This document shows, one piece after another, positions 1-12,010 of a DNA stretch of 64,000 nt (position 1 is the stretch's first letter; every line of letters begins with the position of its first letter). A program made the position numbers and the translations under genes. The notes below the pieces were generated by a model. The model did not search any database and was not told where the DNA came from. It saw only the letters and a program-made list of their open reading frames with translations. Source of the DNA: Euborellia annulipes (taxonomy: Eukaryota > Arthropoda > Insecta > Dermaptera > Anisolabididae); assembly GCA_023213315.1 (NCBI GenBank), contig JAKCPI010012705.1, positions 1 to 64,000 on the forward strand, written 5' to 3'.

Positions 1-394
1 TCCTTACTACAATATTTATTATTTATTAAAAAAAGAAGTCCTATCCCCTTCCATGTCCCCCAAGGCTTAGAGCTACCCCATGAGTAGTGACAAGTTTTGT
101 TTACAAGAGGACAAAGCTCCGCTTGCTAATTAATAAAATATATTTAAAATATTGACTGATAACAGTTATCATTTATTTTGATTGAGAAGCGGCAAGATAA
201 TATTAAGCTCTTTGTAAAAAAAAAGTCTATATCTAGTCAACTATAAATTAATAATTTTATGATATGACTGACGTCAAAAAATTTCAATATAGAGGTGGAC
301 GTCATTATATCGCCTGCTGAGAATGCTGAGTGGCGAAGGTCCCAAATTGAACAATTCGAGAAAAGCCTTTGAAAGTTTTATAAACTTATACATT
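1..394. other. AT-rich DNA, no gene seen
   Basis: No coding region, RNA gene or recognised repeat is seen. One CRE-like palindrome TGACGTCA occurs at about 267-274, with a second GACGTCA-type half nearby (about 299-305). Confidence 0.5.
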
Positions 395-610
395 GCCCTC
401 GGGGCTTGGTGTAGGGGTTAGCGTGCTAACTTCTTATACCAAAAGTCGCGGGTTCGGACCCCAGGCAGTCCGATGATTTTATTTAAGCCTTTTGGATTCC
501 AAATGGCTTGGCTAAATAGTATATTAATAATAACGGATATCGTAAAGTTATGGTGAGTTGGAAAGACTGTGTGAGTGGGAGAAAAAGAGTGAGTGTAAAA
601 AGATGTAGCA
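395..610 (+). repeat. tRNA-derived SINE, copy 1
   Basis: The copy starts GCCCTCGGGGC. It has an A-box-like TGGTGTAGGGGTTAGCG and a B-box-like GGGTTCGGACCCC about 35 bases later, which are the two internal RNA polymerase III promoter elements of a tRNA gene. It continues with the family body (CAGTCCGATGATTTTATTT, a short palindrome around the GCC..GGC stem, CGGATATCGTAAAG) and a GTGTGAGTG..GAGAAAAAG tail. The same body recurs nine or more times in the window. The head does not fold as a clean functional tRNA. Confidence 0.85.
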
Positions 611-2350
611 TCTGAGTTCATTTAGACCTCAAGTCAATTTATTTCAATCGATTGATAATCAATTCAATTAATTATTCGCTTGGAACTGGAACCGAACCTC
701 ACGAGAAGAGACCCCTCTATTTCAGGAAATTCAAACACTTTTATGAATCTTACGCCAATGCTCTATTATTCAAATAATTCTTTACTTTTTTACCTTAAAA
801 AAAAAAAAAAACATTTAATCCCGCAAATGCCGCACTTAGAAAAAATATTTTTACCCCATTTTTTATTTAATTTGTAGCCATCCATAATTTTAGATTCCTA
901 CCCAGATAGCACAGTACGTCTTATGTACGTACATAAGACGCACAATTCGTCTGGGTATGGTCTGATTTCTATCACAAGAGGCGAGATCTCTTCCGCTGTG
1001 CTAAAAAAGAATAAATATTTTCATAGATGGTTTTGCTCTCTAATCAGAAAATTTGGATGATAAAAATAATAATAATCATCGAAAGGAAATCGTAAATTCA
1101 GTATAAAAGTTTATTTTATAAATATTCTAAAGAAAATTTCCTAGAGCCGTTATTAATGAATGAAATTTCCTTTAACTACAAACATGACAAGCATGCATGT
1201 GCAATCTTTTTGTACCAGCATGCACAAATGCCTTCGGTTCCACACGGCATATCCCAAAAATTAACCTAAAAATGTCAAACTCGGAAGGTTATTTATTCCA
1301 AGATAACAAGAAATACTCACTTGCTTTAAACAGAAACACAATAAATATTAATATTTAAATTGAAATTTTAAATGAATTAATAGATATTAAATAAATATCA
1401 AATATCAATACGTCTATAAAATGGCGGAGAGTTTTGTTTGAGCAAATATGCTTGCGCATGATTAAAATTCAATCGAGCATCAAGCGGCTTGAACAATTAA
1501 AATGCTTGGGCAAAATTCTCCTACAGTTTGCTTGTACAAAAAGATTGCACATGCATGCTTGTCAAGTTTTCACCGCCTTTATCTGCTAATAAGAAAGTTA
1601 ACTATTTATCTAATAAATTGTATTTTCTACCAATATTTAGGTGTCCTTATTACTTTTCTTCCATATGTTCTAAATAGATATAATCTTATTTCAGATGGAT
1701 CCCTTTCATGCGTCAATCTCAATCATTTTATCAACAAAATTTTTAAAATAAATATACACAACACATAAACATATGTTCATTACGTGAACTATTTATTAAT
1801 GATTAAATATAACCCCGCGTTGTCGTCACTTTTTTTTTTTATAAATCACCGTGAAGAAAGTAAAAAAATAGATGATCGCCGTATAAGCAAAGCAACTTTT
1901 CCCTTTTGATAACGATAACATCTGCATATTGTTTATGTTCAAGTTGGACAGCATTAGGCTAATTTCCCGTGCGGTCCCCCTTGTTCAGTCGACCAGAAAA
2001 AGGGTTCGGCCCCGGCCCCGGACATCTTCCAAAGAAAGCCACCTACATCTAACGTTAAAAATATACGTGTATATCATATAGGAAATTTATAATACGACCA
2101 ATATATAATTTATTTATAAATAATATAAATCAATTTCTCTTAGATAGCTATAGAGATAGATGGAAATTTTCAAATTTGAAATATTAATATTTCACTTCAA
2201 GTATGAAAGAATTAAAAATCAATAAAATTCAGTAAAAATTCGATTATCCGGACCTCAGCTTTAACTTTTTTGGAGTCCTGACGAAAAGGACGAAATAAAG
2301 TACATTTATGGAATAATAAGATGATGTACTTTGAGGGAAGAGAAACAGTT
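611..2350. other. AT-rich non-coding DNA, no gene seen
   Basis: Only short chance ORFs are present (for example around 680-877 and 1502-1768); they are rich in Lys, Asn and Phe from A/T runs and lack any recognisable domain. A small inverted repeat occurs at about 915-955 around the CAGTACGTCTTATGTACGTA palindrome. Confidence 0.4.
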
Positions 2351-2385
2351 GGCGTTTCGGTCTCAGGTCAAGACCTTCCTCAGGA
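2351..2385 (-). ncRNA. hammerhead-ribozyme-like core (single arm)
   Basis: On the minus strand the order is CUGAGGA, A, stem II GGUCU/AGACC (5 bp, loop UGACCUG), GAAAC. The triplet after GAAAC is GCC rather than GUC, so cleavage is doubtful. No inverted partner was found nearby, so this may be a fossil arm. Confidence 0.45.
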
Positions 2386-2683
2386 GCTATGACGTATGTC
2401 TATTCAATTGTGTATATATCATTTAAACATAATTTTACAATTCAAAAAAAAAATCAATCACTAATTGATTTTTGTTTATTTTTTTGCTTTTCCCAAAATA
2501 CACCACTTGGAAATACTTATAAAAATGATCAGAAATTTTGACTTAAAAAATTGTTTCTCTTCATTTTCCTGTTATTTTCATTTTTTCTAGTTTTTGAGAT
2601 TTTTTAAATTTATTTAAGACCTCTGGATCTAAATAATATAATTTTATGTTGATCTATACCAAAGTAGTGACTGTGACTGTAAA

Positions 2684-2870
2684 GATGGATAATAGTGGGC
2701 AGAAGCAGTAAAAAAGTCTTTGAATAGGACCTACTGGTTCTAATCTCGGGGACGTTTCGGTTCTTTTATTTTAGAGTCATCTTCAGTTCTTAGAACCGAA
2801 ACGTCTCCGAGATTAGAACCAGCATACAGTCTTTTTTTTATTGACTGCTTCTGCTCACAATTATCCATCA
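2684..2870. repeat. inverted-repeat pair with degraded hammerhead-like boxes
   Basis: Two arms of about 80 bp face each other: GGTTCTAATCTC followed by GACGTTTCGG on the left, and CCGAAACGTC followed by GAGATTAGAACC on the right, with outer arms TGGATAATAGTGGGCAGAAG / CTTCTGCTCACAATTATCCA. The minus strand carries CUGAAGA and GAAACGUC boxes, but stem II is weak, and the right arm has lost its CUGANGA segment. Confidence 0.6.
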
Positions 2871-3433
2871 AAATATGTTGAATTAAATATTTTTTTTTTT
2901 TTTTTTTTTTTAAAAAACTTTCACTCTTTCTCCCCCTTTCTCTCCTCTCTTCGCCGCCTTTGGTTCTTTTTTGATTCTCTTTATTTTTTTTTTTTTTTTT
3001 TTTTTTTTTTGGTGTTCCTATTTTAACCTATTGGGTTTCTATATGGGTTAAATAAAACCAAAGTGGGCCTGCGGGCCGGAACCCCCGCCTTTGGTTACAA
3101 GGGTGGCAGTCCGCACCCCACCCCACCCCCCAAGGCGGAATAAAAAATTTAATTAGAGTTGACCAATTGACCAACAATTCAAAAACACATAAAGAGCAAG
3201 AGTAAATAAACACCGTGTCAATTTCTTTTAGTGTTCTTGTTCAGTATAAAATTCGTTTATTGTTTTATTAAATAAACACTCCTTGGACGAAAAAAGAACA
3301 GCTGGTTAAGGAGATATCCTATCTTATCATATCGAAAATTTAGTTTTTTTGGCTCCCAACATCCCCCCCCCCTTCCTATTATCTAAAATAACTTGACATA
3401 TTTGTTAGGTATATACAGAACACAACTTTCGAT
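2871..3433. other. poly-T tracts and GC-rich repeat debris
   Basis: The stretch holds poly-T tracts at about 2888-2910 and 2987-3010, a GC-rich repeat-like block at 3055-3135, and, near 3415-3433, the remnant of the 85-nt hairpin family (AACACAACTTTCGATTACCG) into which a hAT-like end CAGGGGCGTATATAAGG has inserted at 3434. No gene is seen. Confidence 0.45.
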
Positions 3434-3518
3434 TACCGAAGACAGGGGCGTATATAAGGGGGGGGGGGGGTCGAGGGCCCCCCCCCCCCCCCCGAAATTT
3501 TCTAAATGCATATAATTT

Positions 3519-4242
3519 TTTTTTTTTTTTTTTTTTTTTGTAATGGGTGCATAAGGTCCGAAAACCTATAATGACCCAGTGGTCACATGCAGCCAGGAAG
3601 AAAATAAAAACAAAAGGGGAACTCAACTGCGGGAACTGAGAAGATGCCTGTTGAGATTAGACTTGAGACTTGAAAGTCTGAAGATTGTAGGTTTTTTTTT
3701 TTTTTTTTTTTTTTGGAATGGGTGCATAAGGTCCGAAGACCTATAATGACCCAATAGTCACATGCAGCCAGGAAGAAAATAAAAACAAAAGGAGAAGCAT
3801 AAAGGGGAAACTCAACTGCGGGAACTGAGAAGATGCCTGTTGAGGTTAGACTTGAAAGTCTGAAGATTGTAGGTTTTGGGAAGATAGACGCAGGGAGCTT
3901 GTTCCAATCACGGGAGGTCATGGGGACAAAGGAAGAATGAAATTGATTTGTTCTGTTAGTCGTGATCTGGACAGCATAGGGATGCTGGGAAGATGCCTCT
4001 CTTGTGTTCCGTGAATATGTTGCATTGGGTGGGATAATTGATTTTAATTCGGCAGAGCATTGACCATGGTAATACCTGTAGAAGAGAGATAGTGAAGATA
4101 CTCTTCTTCTATGATCTAGTGACTGTAGGGATGCAGTAAGGGTAGAATCACCTATCAGTCTAATTGCACGCCTCTGTATGGCTTCCAAGGAGGAGAGAGC
4201 GTCTTTCGACGCCCCCCCCCAAGGGGGGGGAAAAATTCTCAA
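3519..4242 (-). pseudogene. non-LTR retrotransposon (CR1/Jockey-like) 3' end, nested copies
   Basis: The minus-strand translation contains the typical region after the reverse transcriptase of CR1/Jockey-like LINEs: LEAIQRRAIRLIGD, then HRRRVSSLSLFYRYYHGQCS, then TNQFHSSFVPMTSRDWNKLP. The frame shifts just after WNKLPASIFPK, where the sister copy at 57.9-58.3 kb continues in frame (TYNLQTFKSNLNRHL). Two poly-T runs on the + strand (3520-3539 and 3693-3714) are A-tails of two tandem 3' fragments of the same element, and a third fragment follows a poly-T at 4261-4283. The copies are 5' truncated and dead. Confidence 0.85.
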
Positions 4243-4319
4243 CCCGCCGGGAAATTGGGGTTTTTTTTTTTTTTTTTTTTTTTGGGGGAAGATAGACGCA
4301 GGGAGCTTGTTTTTTTTTT

Positions 4320-5338
4320 TGTTTTATCTAGAGTGTCTATAACTAATGATCCCCTCTTTCACTTGCTTAACTAATTAAGACATTATGTGTGTAAAATACT
4401 AATTAATAGTGATAATTCTAGTTAGATATAAAGAGTTATATTCTATCCCCTTGTTAAGTTATTTTTATAAAATCCGGAAGTTATAAATAAAGACCTTAGC
4501 ATGAGAAATAAATAAAGTGTGATAATAATAGTGTCTGTGGTAATCGATAAGAGTGTAATTGTAATAACGGTGGAGTTGGAGCTGATAAGAAAGGTGAAAG
4601 AGGCCTTTTTTTATTACTGGGGTTGTATGGTGACCACACCCTGCAAAAAAAGAGAGTGGGGATTGAAGAATTCATAAATAGATCATCGGGCAAGTAAGGG
4701 AACTCGGAATTTATTTATTATTTTTCATGTATTATGGATAAGCTTTCTTTCTGAATTGAATTTCTCTTTAAATGGACTCGTTCCTTTTAAATTTTCAAAA
4801 AAATGGCAGTGGGGAAAAATTTGAAAAAGAAAATTGATCATTCATCAAATTTGTTATTTTTTTATTCATTATTGAATGAATTATGTTCAGTGAGGATGAA
4901 GATAAGTTGACATATTTAAATAAACCATCTGGTGAAGTAATAAATAAAATAAAAACTTCTTTTGATTTATGAATTTTTTTTGTTTTAATGAATTGCACTC
5001 ATCGCATGAGGAACATTAATCATTAAAAAAAAAAAAATTGGTGTCCTGGGTTCGCTTCCAGTAGCAAGCGAAAAAAATTTATTCCGATTGAATTTGCTAC
5101 CAATTATTTGAAATAGAGGTCTAAAATTGTCGAATTTGTCCAAAAAATATTTAATTTTATCAATAATTAACATTTAATAATAACACTAATAATTAATAAT
5201 AATAATGATAATTAATAATTATCAATAATTAATTAATTATAAACAATTATTGTTTAATTTTGTACAGTTTATGTGTACTCGTAGATATATTTTGAAAGGT
5301 TTTATTTAGAATAATATAAAATTTAATTGTAATAATAG
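4320..5338. other. AT-rich DNA, no gene seen
   Basis: Short ORFs here are chance products of A/T runs. Poly-AT stretches and an ATTAATAATAAT-rich block at 5170-5240 are the only structure noticed. Confidence 0.4.
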
Positions 5339-5611
5339 GCCCTCGGGGCATGGCGTAGAGGTTAGCGTGCTAACCTCATATACCAAACGTCGCGGGTTCG
5401 GACCCCAGGCAGTCCGATGATTTTATTTAAGCCATCTGGATACCAGATGGCTTAAATAAATGCCTGGACCCCATATATGTATATTAAATCAATAACGGTT
5501 ATCGTAAATGTCTTATATGGCCTGAGTTGCCGAAAAGACTGTATGAATGTGTGTGTGAGTGAGTGTGAATGAGAAAAAAAGTGTGAATGTTTTTTAAAAA
5601 AAAAAAAAAAA
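5339..5611 (+). repeat. tRNA-derived SINE, copy 2 (near full length)
   Basis: The head is GCCCTCGGGGCATGGCGTAG with A- and B-box-like motifs. The body holds the AGCCATCTGG..CCAGATGGCT palindrome and ATGCCTGGACCCC. The core TATATGGCCTGAGTTGCCG and the tail GTGTGAGTGAGTGTGAATG are followed by a poly-A run at 5597-5611. This is one of the best copies for building a consensus. Confidence 0.9.
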
Positions 5612-7125
5612 TTGTAATAATATAAAATTTTATAAAAATCAGAGCCCTTGGGGGCAGGGGAATGCCCCCACGGGTATTTGTACCCCTCCCCCGCCCCGCC
5701 ACTGAATAAATAATAAACTTTTAATAAAAATAAATTTGTAACGCGTTGAAATTACAAGATGGCTTCAGTAGCCGAAAGGGCAAAATTCGAAAAAAAATAC
5801 AATATTAAGCAAAAAAAAAAAAAAATTAAAAGTTTTGGTATATCTATACAATTTTTACTATTACTACACCTAATTTTGTTTTTTACACGGTAGGCCCCCT
5901 ACAAAAAAAAAATTCAATCTCTACAATTTCATTGGATTCAGCACAATTATTTGATTTTTATTTTCCTATAAGAAAAATATCAATAACTAATCAACTGCAA
6001 AAATAAAAAAAACGGAAAGTACAATAAGTACTGTAAAATCCAAATCTTAGATTGCCTTCGAATGGAGAAGATTCAACATCAACATCATTTTTTGCCCTCG
6101 GGCCGTGGTCTAAATGGCCTCAGATGCCGAAAAAGATCTTAAACGAATTAAAAAAACAAACAAAAAACTAAACATGAGTAGATCAAACATTGAAATTGGG
6201 TTATAATTTAAAATTTTCTATTTTATACATGAGATGTCCATCCAAGTTGTAAGGAACGCCTTCTGTCTAGATCACATGTAGGGACTGAGTTAATTGCTAG
6301 GATTTCTCAACCTTGCTAAAGATGTCTTCTATTGCTTGCAATCTATTCACAATAATCTTGACATATTTTCTCTAAATTTTTATTTTATTTATCCATTAAA
6401 GAAAATAATACATAAAAGAATGTTAATTCATTTGAAAGTGAAAGTCAAAATTATTATTAATTTAATTTATTCTTAGCGAGATATTTATAATTAGATTTAA
6501 GTTGTTGAAATATGTTTGATTTGACCTCTGAACTTCCAGAGAGAGAAAAGAAACATCCATAAAATGATCAGTTCCCAATTTCTTGATTTACATGTTTTAG
6601 AAAATTGCTTGGAATTTAATTGTGTGTAGCTCTAAAAATTGAAATAATTATTCAATCGTCGCTAAACAGCCAAGATCAGTATCAGGAATAAACCCTTTTG
6701 ATTGAGAGGCTAATTGTCCTGTAATTTGCTGATCGGCTCTTTCTTCTTCTGATGATGATCGGAAGTTGGATATCGGAAAGGGGGAAATTCAATCCTCAAG
6801 GAGAACTTTTAAGGATTCAAATCCTCCTTAACCTGATTTCTTTCTTTGCTCTGATTAATATCATTATCCTATTCATTCAGATTAAAGACAGGTTTATGTT
6901 TCCATTTCTTCAACTTTTATTCTTTAATATATTGATATTTTTTAATAAATTTTATTTTTAGTTAACAAGATTTCGGATTGAATGGGTTAAGCCCCCCCGC
7001 CCCCTCCAGATGTATTATCAAATTTTTTGAAATTTTTTTTTTCATCCAGCTTAAACTTCAGCATTTTTCAAATAAATTCATTATGTAGCCGAATCAAAAA
7101 TTAATTGAATTTTTTAAATATTGAT
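5612..7125. other. AT-rich DNA with two partial SINEs
   Basis: No gene is supported. Two short SINE pieces keep the shared core (pattern ATGGCNTCAG-N-GCCGAAA): about 5758-5800, and 6092-6170. In the second, the GCCCTCGGGCCGTGG head is joined almost directly to the core, lacking the middle of the usual body. Confidence 0.5.
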
Positions 7126-7133
7126 ATAATGGT

Positions 7134-7249
7134 TAGGGTCCGACCGAAACAAGATTTTCAACCGAAACCGAATATTCGGACTCAATCTTAGTTGGTAACC
7201 GAAACAGAAACTTGTATTTCCTATAAAAAATTAAATTCATATCATTTTA

Positions 7250-7293
<44 letters not shown>

Positions 7294-7556
7294 TTGAAAT
7301 TTTTTTCCGCCCTGAGGAAAATTTTTTTCCCCTCCCGTGAAAATCATTTTACCTTTTTTTTTTAGGGAGACTAAATTTAATTTCTCCTTCAAGTGCAATC
7401 ATTTGACCTTTTTTTTTTGCATGCGAGTCTCATCCCATCTTTTATAGACTCAGGTTTCGGCCGGCTGAACCAAAACCGAAACTAGGGCCGAAACCAAGAT
7501 TTTTGGCCGTAACTGGCCGAAACCGTAACCGAAACCGAATATTCGGTCGGTTCCTA
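7134..7556. mobile_element. hAT-type non-autonomous element, exact 8-bp TSD
   Basis: The ends are TAGGGTCCGACCGAAAC and, reversed, TAGGAACCGACCGAATA. The flanks are identical 8-bp duplications ATAATGGT at 7126-7133 and 7557-7564. The interior has CCGAAACCGAATATTCGG motifs and a poly-T run. No ORF is present. The 8-bp duplication and TAGGG-type ends indicate the hAT superfamily. A fragment of the same end occurs reversed near 60290-60345. Confidence 0.85.
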
Positions 7557-8149
7557 ATAATGGTATTAAAAAAATTCAATCAAAAGAAAATGAATAGGCC
7601 TATATATATTTTCTTTTGATTCAATTTAGAATAATTTAATTGAATTAAATATATATTAGCGTTTTATTTTTTATTTTTTATTTATTTATTTATATCCTTA
7701 AATGGGTTTACATTTATTGCAGGATAAAGGCCAAAGTTGTGCAGTTATCCAATTATTTTTGGATACTGATATGGCCTGTACATGATTACAGTAGACACTA
7801 GATATTACAATATGTATAGTTGGTTGGAGTTGAAGTTATTTTGTTATAAGTTAATAAAGTTTCTTCATTATATATTATTGTACTTATTACATTATATCAC
7901 AATAGTATAGTATAGGCTTTAACATTCAATTCAAGTAAGTATACCTGTGTCCATTTTTATAACAAACTTAAATCGAACGACAATGTCTCCGAATACCTCA
8001 CTGTTGGGAAAACACATATGTCCAGTAATACTTTCTAAAGATAAATTCCGAAATATTCATCAAATGATTAAAATTATCCCAGGAGTTAACACACAAAAAA
8101 AAATTTTTATTGGCAACATTTCGGCTAGAATTTTCCCTTCATCTGAGTT

Positions 8150-8720
8150 TGACCAACTTTCCATTGGAATTTCAAAATCAAATTTTATATGCTTAAAGAA
8201 CGTTTAATGGATTACTGGAAAATTATTTTCATCCCGAAATTCGTATAACTTTTTGAGTTATTCATTCCTAAAGTTACGATTTCTTCCATAGGAAATGTAT
8301 AGAGAAACATTTATGTATTCTTTGCATTTATGTATTCCATGAATGTAAACAAATTCTCAAGCAGGCAGTGGATTGGAATAGTATTAATTTTTTTCGATAA
8401 TTAAGAAAAGGCGCCCACGGGCTTGGTGTAGGGGTTAGCGTGCTAACCTCGTATACCAAAAGTCGCGGGTTCGGACCCCAGGGAGTCCGATGATTTTATT
8501 TAAGCCATTTGGATACCAAATCAATAACGGATATCATCAAAGTCTTATATGACCTGAGTTGCCAAAAAGACTGTGTGAATGTGTGTGTGTGAGTGTGAAT
8601 GAGAAAAAAGTGTGAGTCTTAAATAAAAGAAAAGACGATGGTTCGCCCCAGGCGGGTCCGAGCCAGCTGTTTGGGGGTCTAGGGGGCGAAGCCCCCGTCC
8701 AATGCGGGCGGTTCTGTTAG
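8150..8720 (+). repeat. three-part composite repeat containing tRNA-SINE copy 3
   Basis: Part 1 (8150-8405) ends in ATGTAAACAAATTCTCAAGC. Part 2 is a tRNA-SINE (about 8411-8630, head CGGGCTTGGTGTAGGGGTTA). Part 3 is a GC-rich tail with GGGGGCGAAGCCCCC at 8630-8720. The same order is found in reverse at 12620-13375 and forward at 59500-60070, so the three parts were probably propagated as one unit. Confidence 0.75.
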
Positions 8721-9690
8721 TATTTACTAAAAATCAATAGGCATTTAGGTCTATACAATCGAATAATAATTTTTTGAGCTATTCATATGCTAGAGGTCTG
8801 TAATTGAAAAATTAACTTTAATTTTTTTTTTTCCTTTTGTTTCAGGTGAGTTAATTCGTTTCGTTTTCTTTCCTGTCGTCTTACAAATAGTAAGTGCATC
8901 ATAATCTCTCTCATCATGTGCCATTAATGTAGGTAAATGTCATTGCTTTAATAAATGGAGAAAATTTTTCTTGATCTCGATCGCCATTATTAAATTTCGA
9001 TCTGAGAGAGGCAAGCAAGCAAATTACATATGCGCGAATGCATCGATCATTTGCCTGCCTGCCTCTCTGTATCTCTAATCTCCGGCGAATGGACGTGCCT
9101 CGGCTTTCCACCCGAGTCCATTTGCAATCTGATAACAATTCCCGCAATCAGCCTATAATTCACAACAATTTGCACCTTCATTTCAATTCTTATAATGAAA
9201 AAAAAATTACAATTTTTTTTTTGTATCGCGAATGGAAGCGAGGAATTTTTTTAAAGTTAAAAAAAAAAACTTCACATTATGCAAATTTAAAATTTGAAAT
9301 TCATTTTTTTCTCTCTTGTTTTTCTTCTTCTTATATAAAAAAAAAATATTCGTGAAATTTGCTATTAGAGTGGAACTTTGCCGATTTTGAATTATCAACG
9401 AAATCACGATCAAGATGATTTTTGCATTTCTAATTGGGAGAAATGGCGAATTTTTATTTTCACTTTATGCCTAAAAGATAAGCCTATTGATTTGGGGAAA
9501 CGAGACGCAGCCAGCTGACAAGTCTTGACTATTTATAGTCAAATTGCTAAAAAGATTTCACCCTTTTTATAGTTTAAGTCTTTGAAATGGAATTGAAGAG
9601 TCTATTAAACAATTAAGCTGTCCTTAAAATTGCGAGCTGTGGCTGTTTTATTTAAACTGAAAAACACCTAGGGGAAATTTCAAATAAAAG
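8721..9690. other. apparently single-copy DNA, no gene assigned
   Basis: 8930-9170 is more base-balanced than its surroundings and has a perfect-type small inverted repeat (GAGAGAGGCAAGCAAGCAAA versus TTTGCCTGCCTGCCTCTCTG at 9003-9067). Overlapping acceptor and donor signals (TTTTGTTTCAG then GTGAGT) occur at 8836-8850. Whether this is an untranslated exon cannot be decided without transcripts. Confidence 0.35.
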
Positions 9691-9693
9691 TTT

Positions 9694-10305
9694 TAAGGGG
9701 GCACGGGAGCGTAGGTGTTACGCATGTTTTTCCCGCTAAGATGGCGTTGTGTGCCATAAAAAGTATGCCCAAAAAATCAAGTAATTCAAAAATTTGCCAA
9801 GAGATGTCAGAATGGTAGCTAATAATATTTAATGCATTTGGTTGATTTTCATTGATCTTTTAACAATAAATACTTTATAAATGTTATTATATACTATGTA
9901 TCTTTGATAAGAGCATAAAAATATATAAATATAGGCCAGATATAGGCCAAAAGGGGATCAGCTCTTAGACTAGCCTGCCATCTATTGCAAGAATGCTGAA
10001 CTAATTTGACAGTTGATTTTTAAATAAATCATCTAAGCTTATTTTAAAAATTTCTTAATTAATATGTGATTAATAATAACAATAAATTCATTTTTAAATT
10101 TAAAAAAAATTAAAGATTATTGGGTCAGATTGTTTTTTTTGTATTTGCTTGATAACAAAAAAAAATTAATTACGATAATTTTTTAATATGTCATTAAAAA
10201 AATTATAGCTCGATGTCCCAATAATCTCTTATGAATTTAATTCATTGAAAAATTCCTTATAATAGTCTAGTTTTTTTTTTTTTAAGTACATTTAGACATC
10301 GCTTC
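9694..10305 (+). repeat. ~600-bp dispersed repeat, copy 1
   Basis: It begins TAAGGGGGCACGGGAGCG and GGTGTTACGCATG. It matches, in reverse complement, the segment at 30186-30778 over nearly its whole length with small differences. No ORF. The superfamily is not recognised. Confidence 0.8.
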
Positions 10306-10985
10306 TGAACCCCCTTAATTGTGGATATTTCTCGAACAAATCCTTCAACAGGACGTAAGCCGAAAGAGGCCCCCTTAGGCAGTGAGTGTTCGAAGGATTT
10401 AAGTAATAATATTTCGGTCGAGAGAAATTTCTTGTCTCAGAGTGCAATTTTTTAAGTATTCAGAGTGTCCAGATGGCAGCTATTAGTTGAGTGAATATCT
10501 GTCTGGATCTGATGTGAGAGGGCAAATTTAGTTTTTGCGTTGCTATTTTTATGGTGGTTGGGGGCAAAGGGACATTACGTCCCTGATACAACAAAATATA
10601 TAGAAGGTGATTATTTAAAAATGATTGTCCTGATGCATGGCCGGAAACTGAGGCTTGAAATTAATAAGAATTAAATGAAAAAACTTTCCTCCTATTGCTT
10701 TTCCCATCATTTTATAAATTAAATAATATTAGCCACTGATATCCAAAAGAACAGAAAAAGTTAAAATTTTGATTTGTATCTATTTTAAACAAGATGTGGG
10801 TTTTACTGTTTAAGCGATATTAGTTTATGATTAAAAGGCAACTTTTCGATTACCCTCGGGCCTTGGTGTTTCGAAAACTAAATGTCTTGAAATCAATATC
10901 AATTATAAAATTCAATTTAAAAATTGAATAATTAAATCTCTCTTTATAATTCGTCTTATATAGTAAATTTCAACTTTCCTATTTT

Positions 10986-11038
10986 TGACGTCACGGCTTG
11001 TGACGTCATGGCTTGTAGCGTCAGTGCCCTTGACGTCA
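10986..11038. promoter_or_regulatory. 15-bp tandem array of CRE (TGACGTCA) palindromes
   Basis: Exact TGACGTCA sites start at 10986, 11001 and 11031, and a variant TAGCGTCA starts at 11016. The four sites therefore have an even 15-bp period (unit TGACGTCAYGGCTTG). TGACGTCA is the consensus site of CREB/ATF bZIP factors. No gene start is visible next to it, so a regulatory function is inferred only. Confidence 0.5.
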
Positions 11039-11099
11039 TGACGACTTGTAGCGTAACATGCTGATAGAAGAGCGAAAAAATTTAAGGCCATCAAATAAA

Positions 11100-11345
11100 A
11101 GTTTCACTTTAAAAATAAGTTCCGAATAGTTCTTTGTTTTACGAAAGTTTTAATAAAATGCTATTTAAGAAAATTTCTAAATTAACACTGCTCTATTGCT
11201 GTTAAAACATTTGTTTTATCTATTTATTTATTATTTAACCTATATATGTATTTTTACAATCAATATATTCATGTCAAGTAATTTTTTTTAAAAGACTAAC
11301 TTTTATGCTTGGTTTGTATTCTCAAATTAATGTACAAAATTATTT

Positions 11346-11397
<52 letters not shown>

Positions 11398-11760
11398 AAA
11401 TGAAATTTTATAAATAGCGGATTTAAAAAGTTCAAGGAGAGAATTTTCCAAATCGGGTCAAAAGGTTTTGAGAGACTTTGTTTCTTGATTGAAAGATAAA
11501 TTTGATTAATGAGGAAGAGAACATTTTGATTTATAAAATTTAAAAAAAAAAAAGATCAATGAATAAATAAAATCATACAAGAAATAGGTGATTGATTAAA
11601 TTTAATCACAGATGACCTCTAAGTTATTGCTTGAAAGGGAAATTGAATTCAAACACGAACAAATACGAAGGCAATAAATATTTTTCCTTGATGATTTCCC
11701 TTTCCTAGTCTTATTCTTAAAAAAAAAAGGTGTGAAAATATAAGTTTCTTCTTTTTTCTT
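11100..11760. other. AT-rich DNA with long poly-T tract
   Basis: No gene is seen. An uninterrupted poly-T run of about 48 bases lies at 11349-11396. The rest is low-complexity AT-rich sequence. Confidence 0.45.
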
Positions 11761-11763
11761 CAT

Positions 11764-12010
11764 CATGTTCTCGCGGTGCGGGGTCGGCGGCAAAAATTTG
11801 TTTATCAGCTAAATTATGCTGAGGGACTCACATCTTGTGGGTGCGTGGATGGCGACCACGAGCTACCCGAGCTGGGACAGGCAGTCCTGTTCTTTACATG
11901 TCTGTCTCTTCTATATTTTCTACAGGCAACAGACCGTGCGACGAACCGGCCTGTTCTATTCCTTCCCGGTCGCAAATCCTATGAATGACTGATTCCGCCG
12001 ACCCCGTACC
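11764..12010 (+). repeat. dispersed repeat shared with 62935-63120
   Basis: The segment around CACGAGCTACCCGAGCTGGG, TTTACATGTCTGTCTCTTC and CGGCCTGTTCTATTCC recurs in reverse inside the 5S-like SINE at 62.8-63.2 kb. The two translate differently (different frames), so it is not treated as a coding gene. Confidence 0.6.

Noticed and set aside
2266..2305. CCTGACGAAAAGGACGAAAT as another hammerhead core
   Set aside because: CUGACGA and GAAA are present but only about seven bases separate them, too short for stem II.
7947..8207. An 86-codon ORF on the + strand as a gene
   Set aside because: No domain recognised, and its last part overlaps the leader of the composite repeat, which occurs at two other places without this frame.
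11776..11988. A 70-codon ORF (MRGRRQKFVYQLNYAEGL..) as a gene
   Set aside because: The same DNA recurs reversed at 62.9-63.1 kb inside a SINE and is translated in another frame there, so it is a dispersed repeat.
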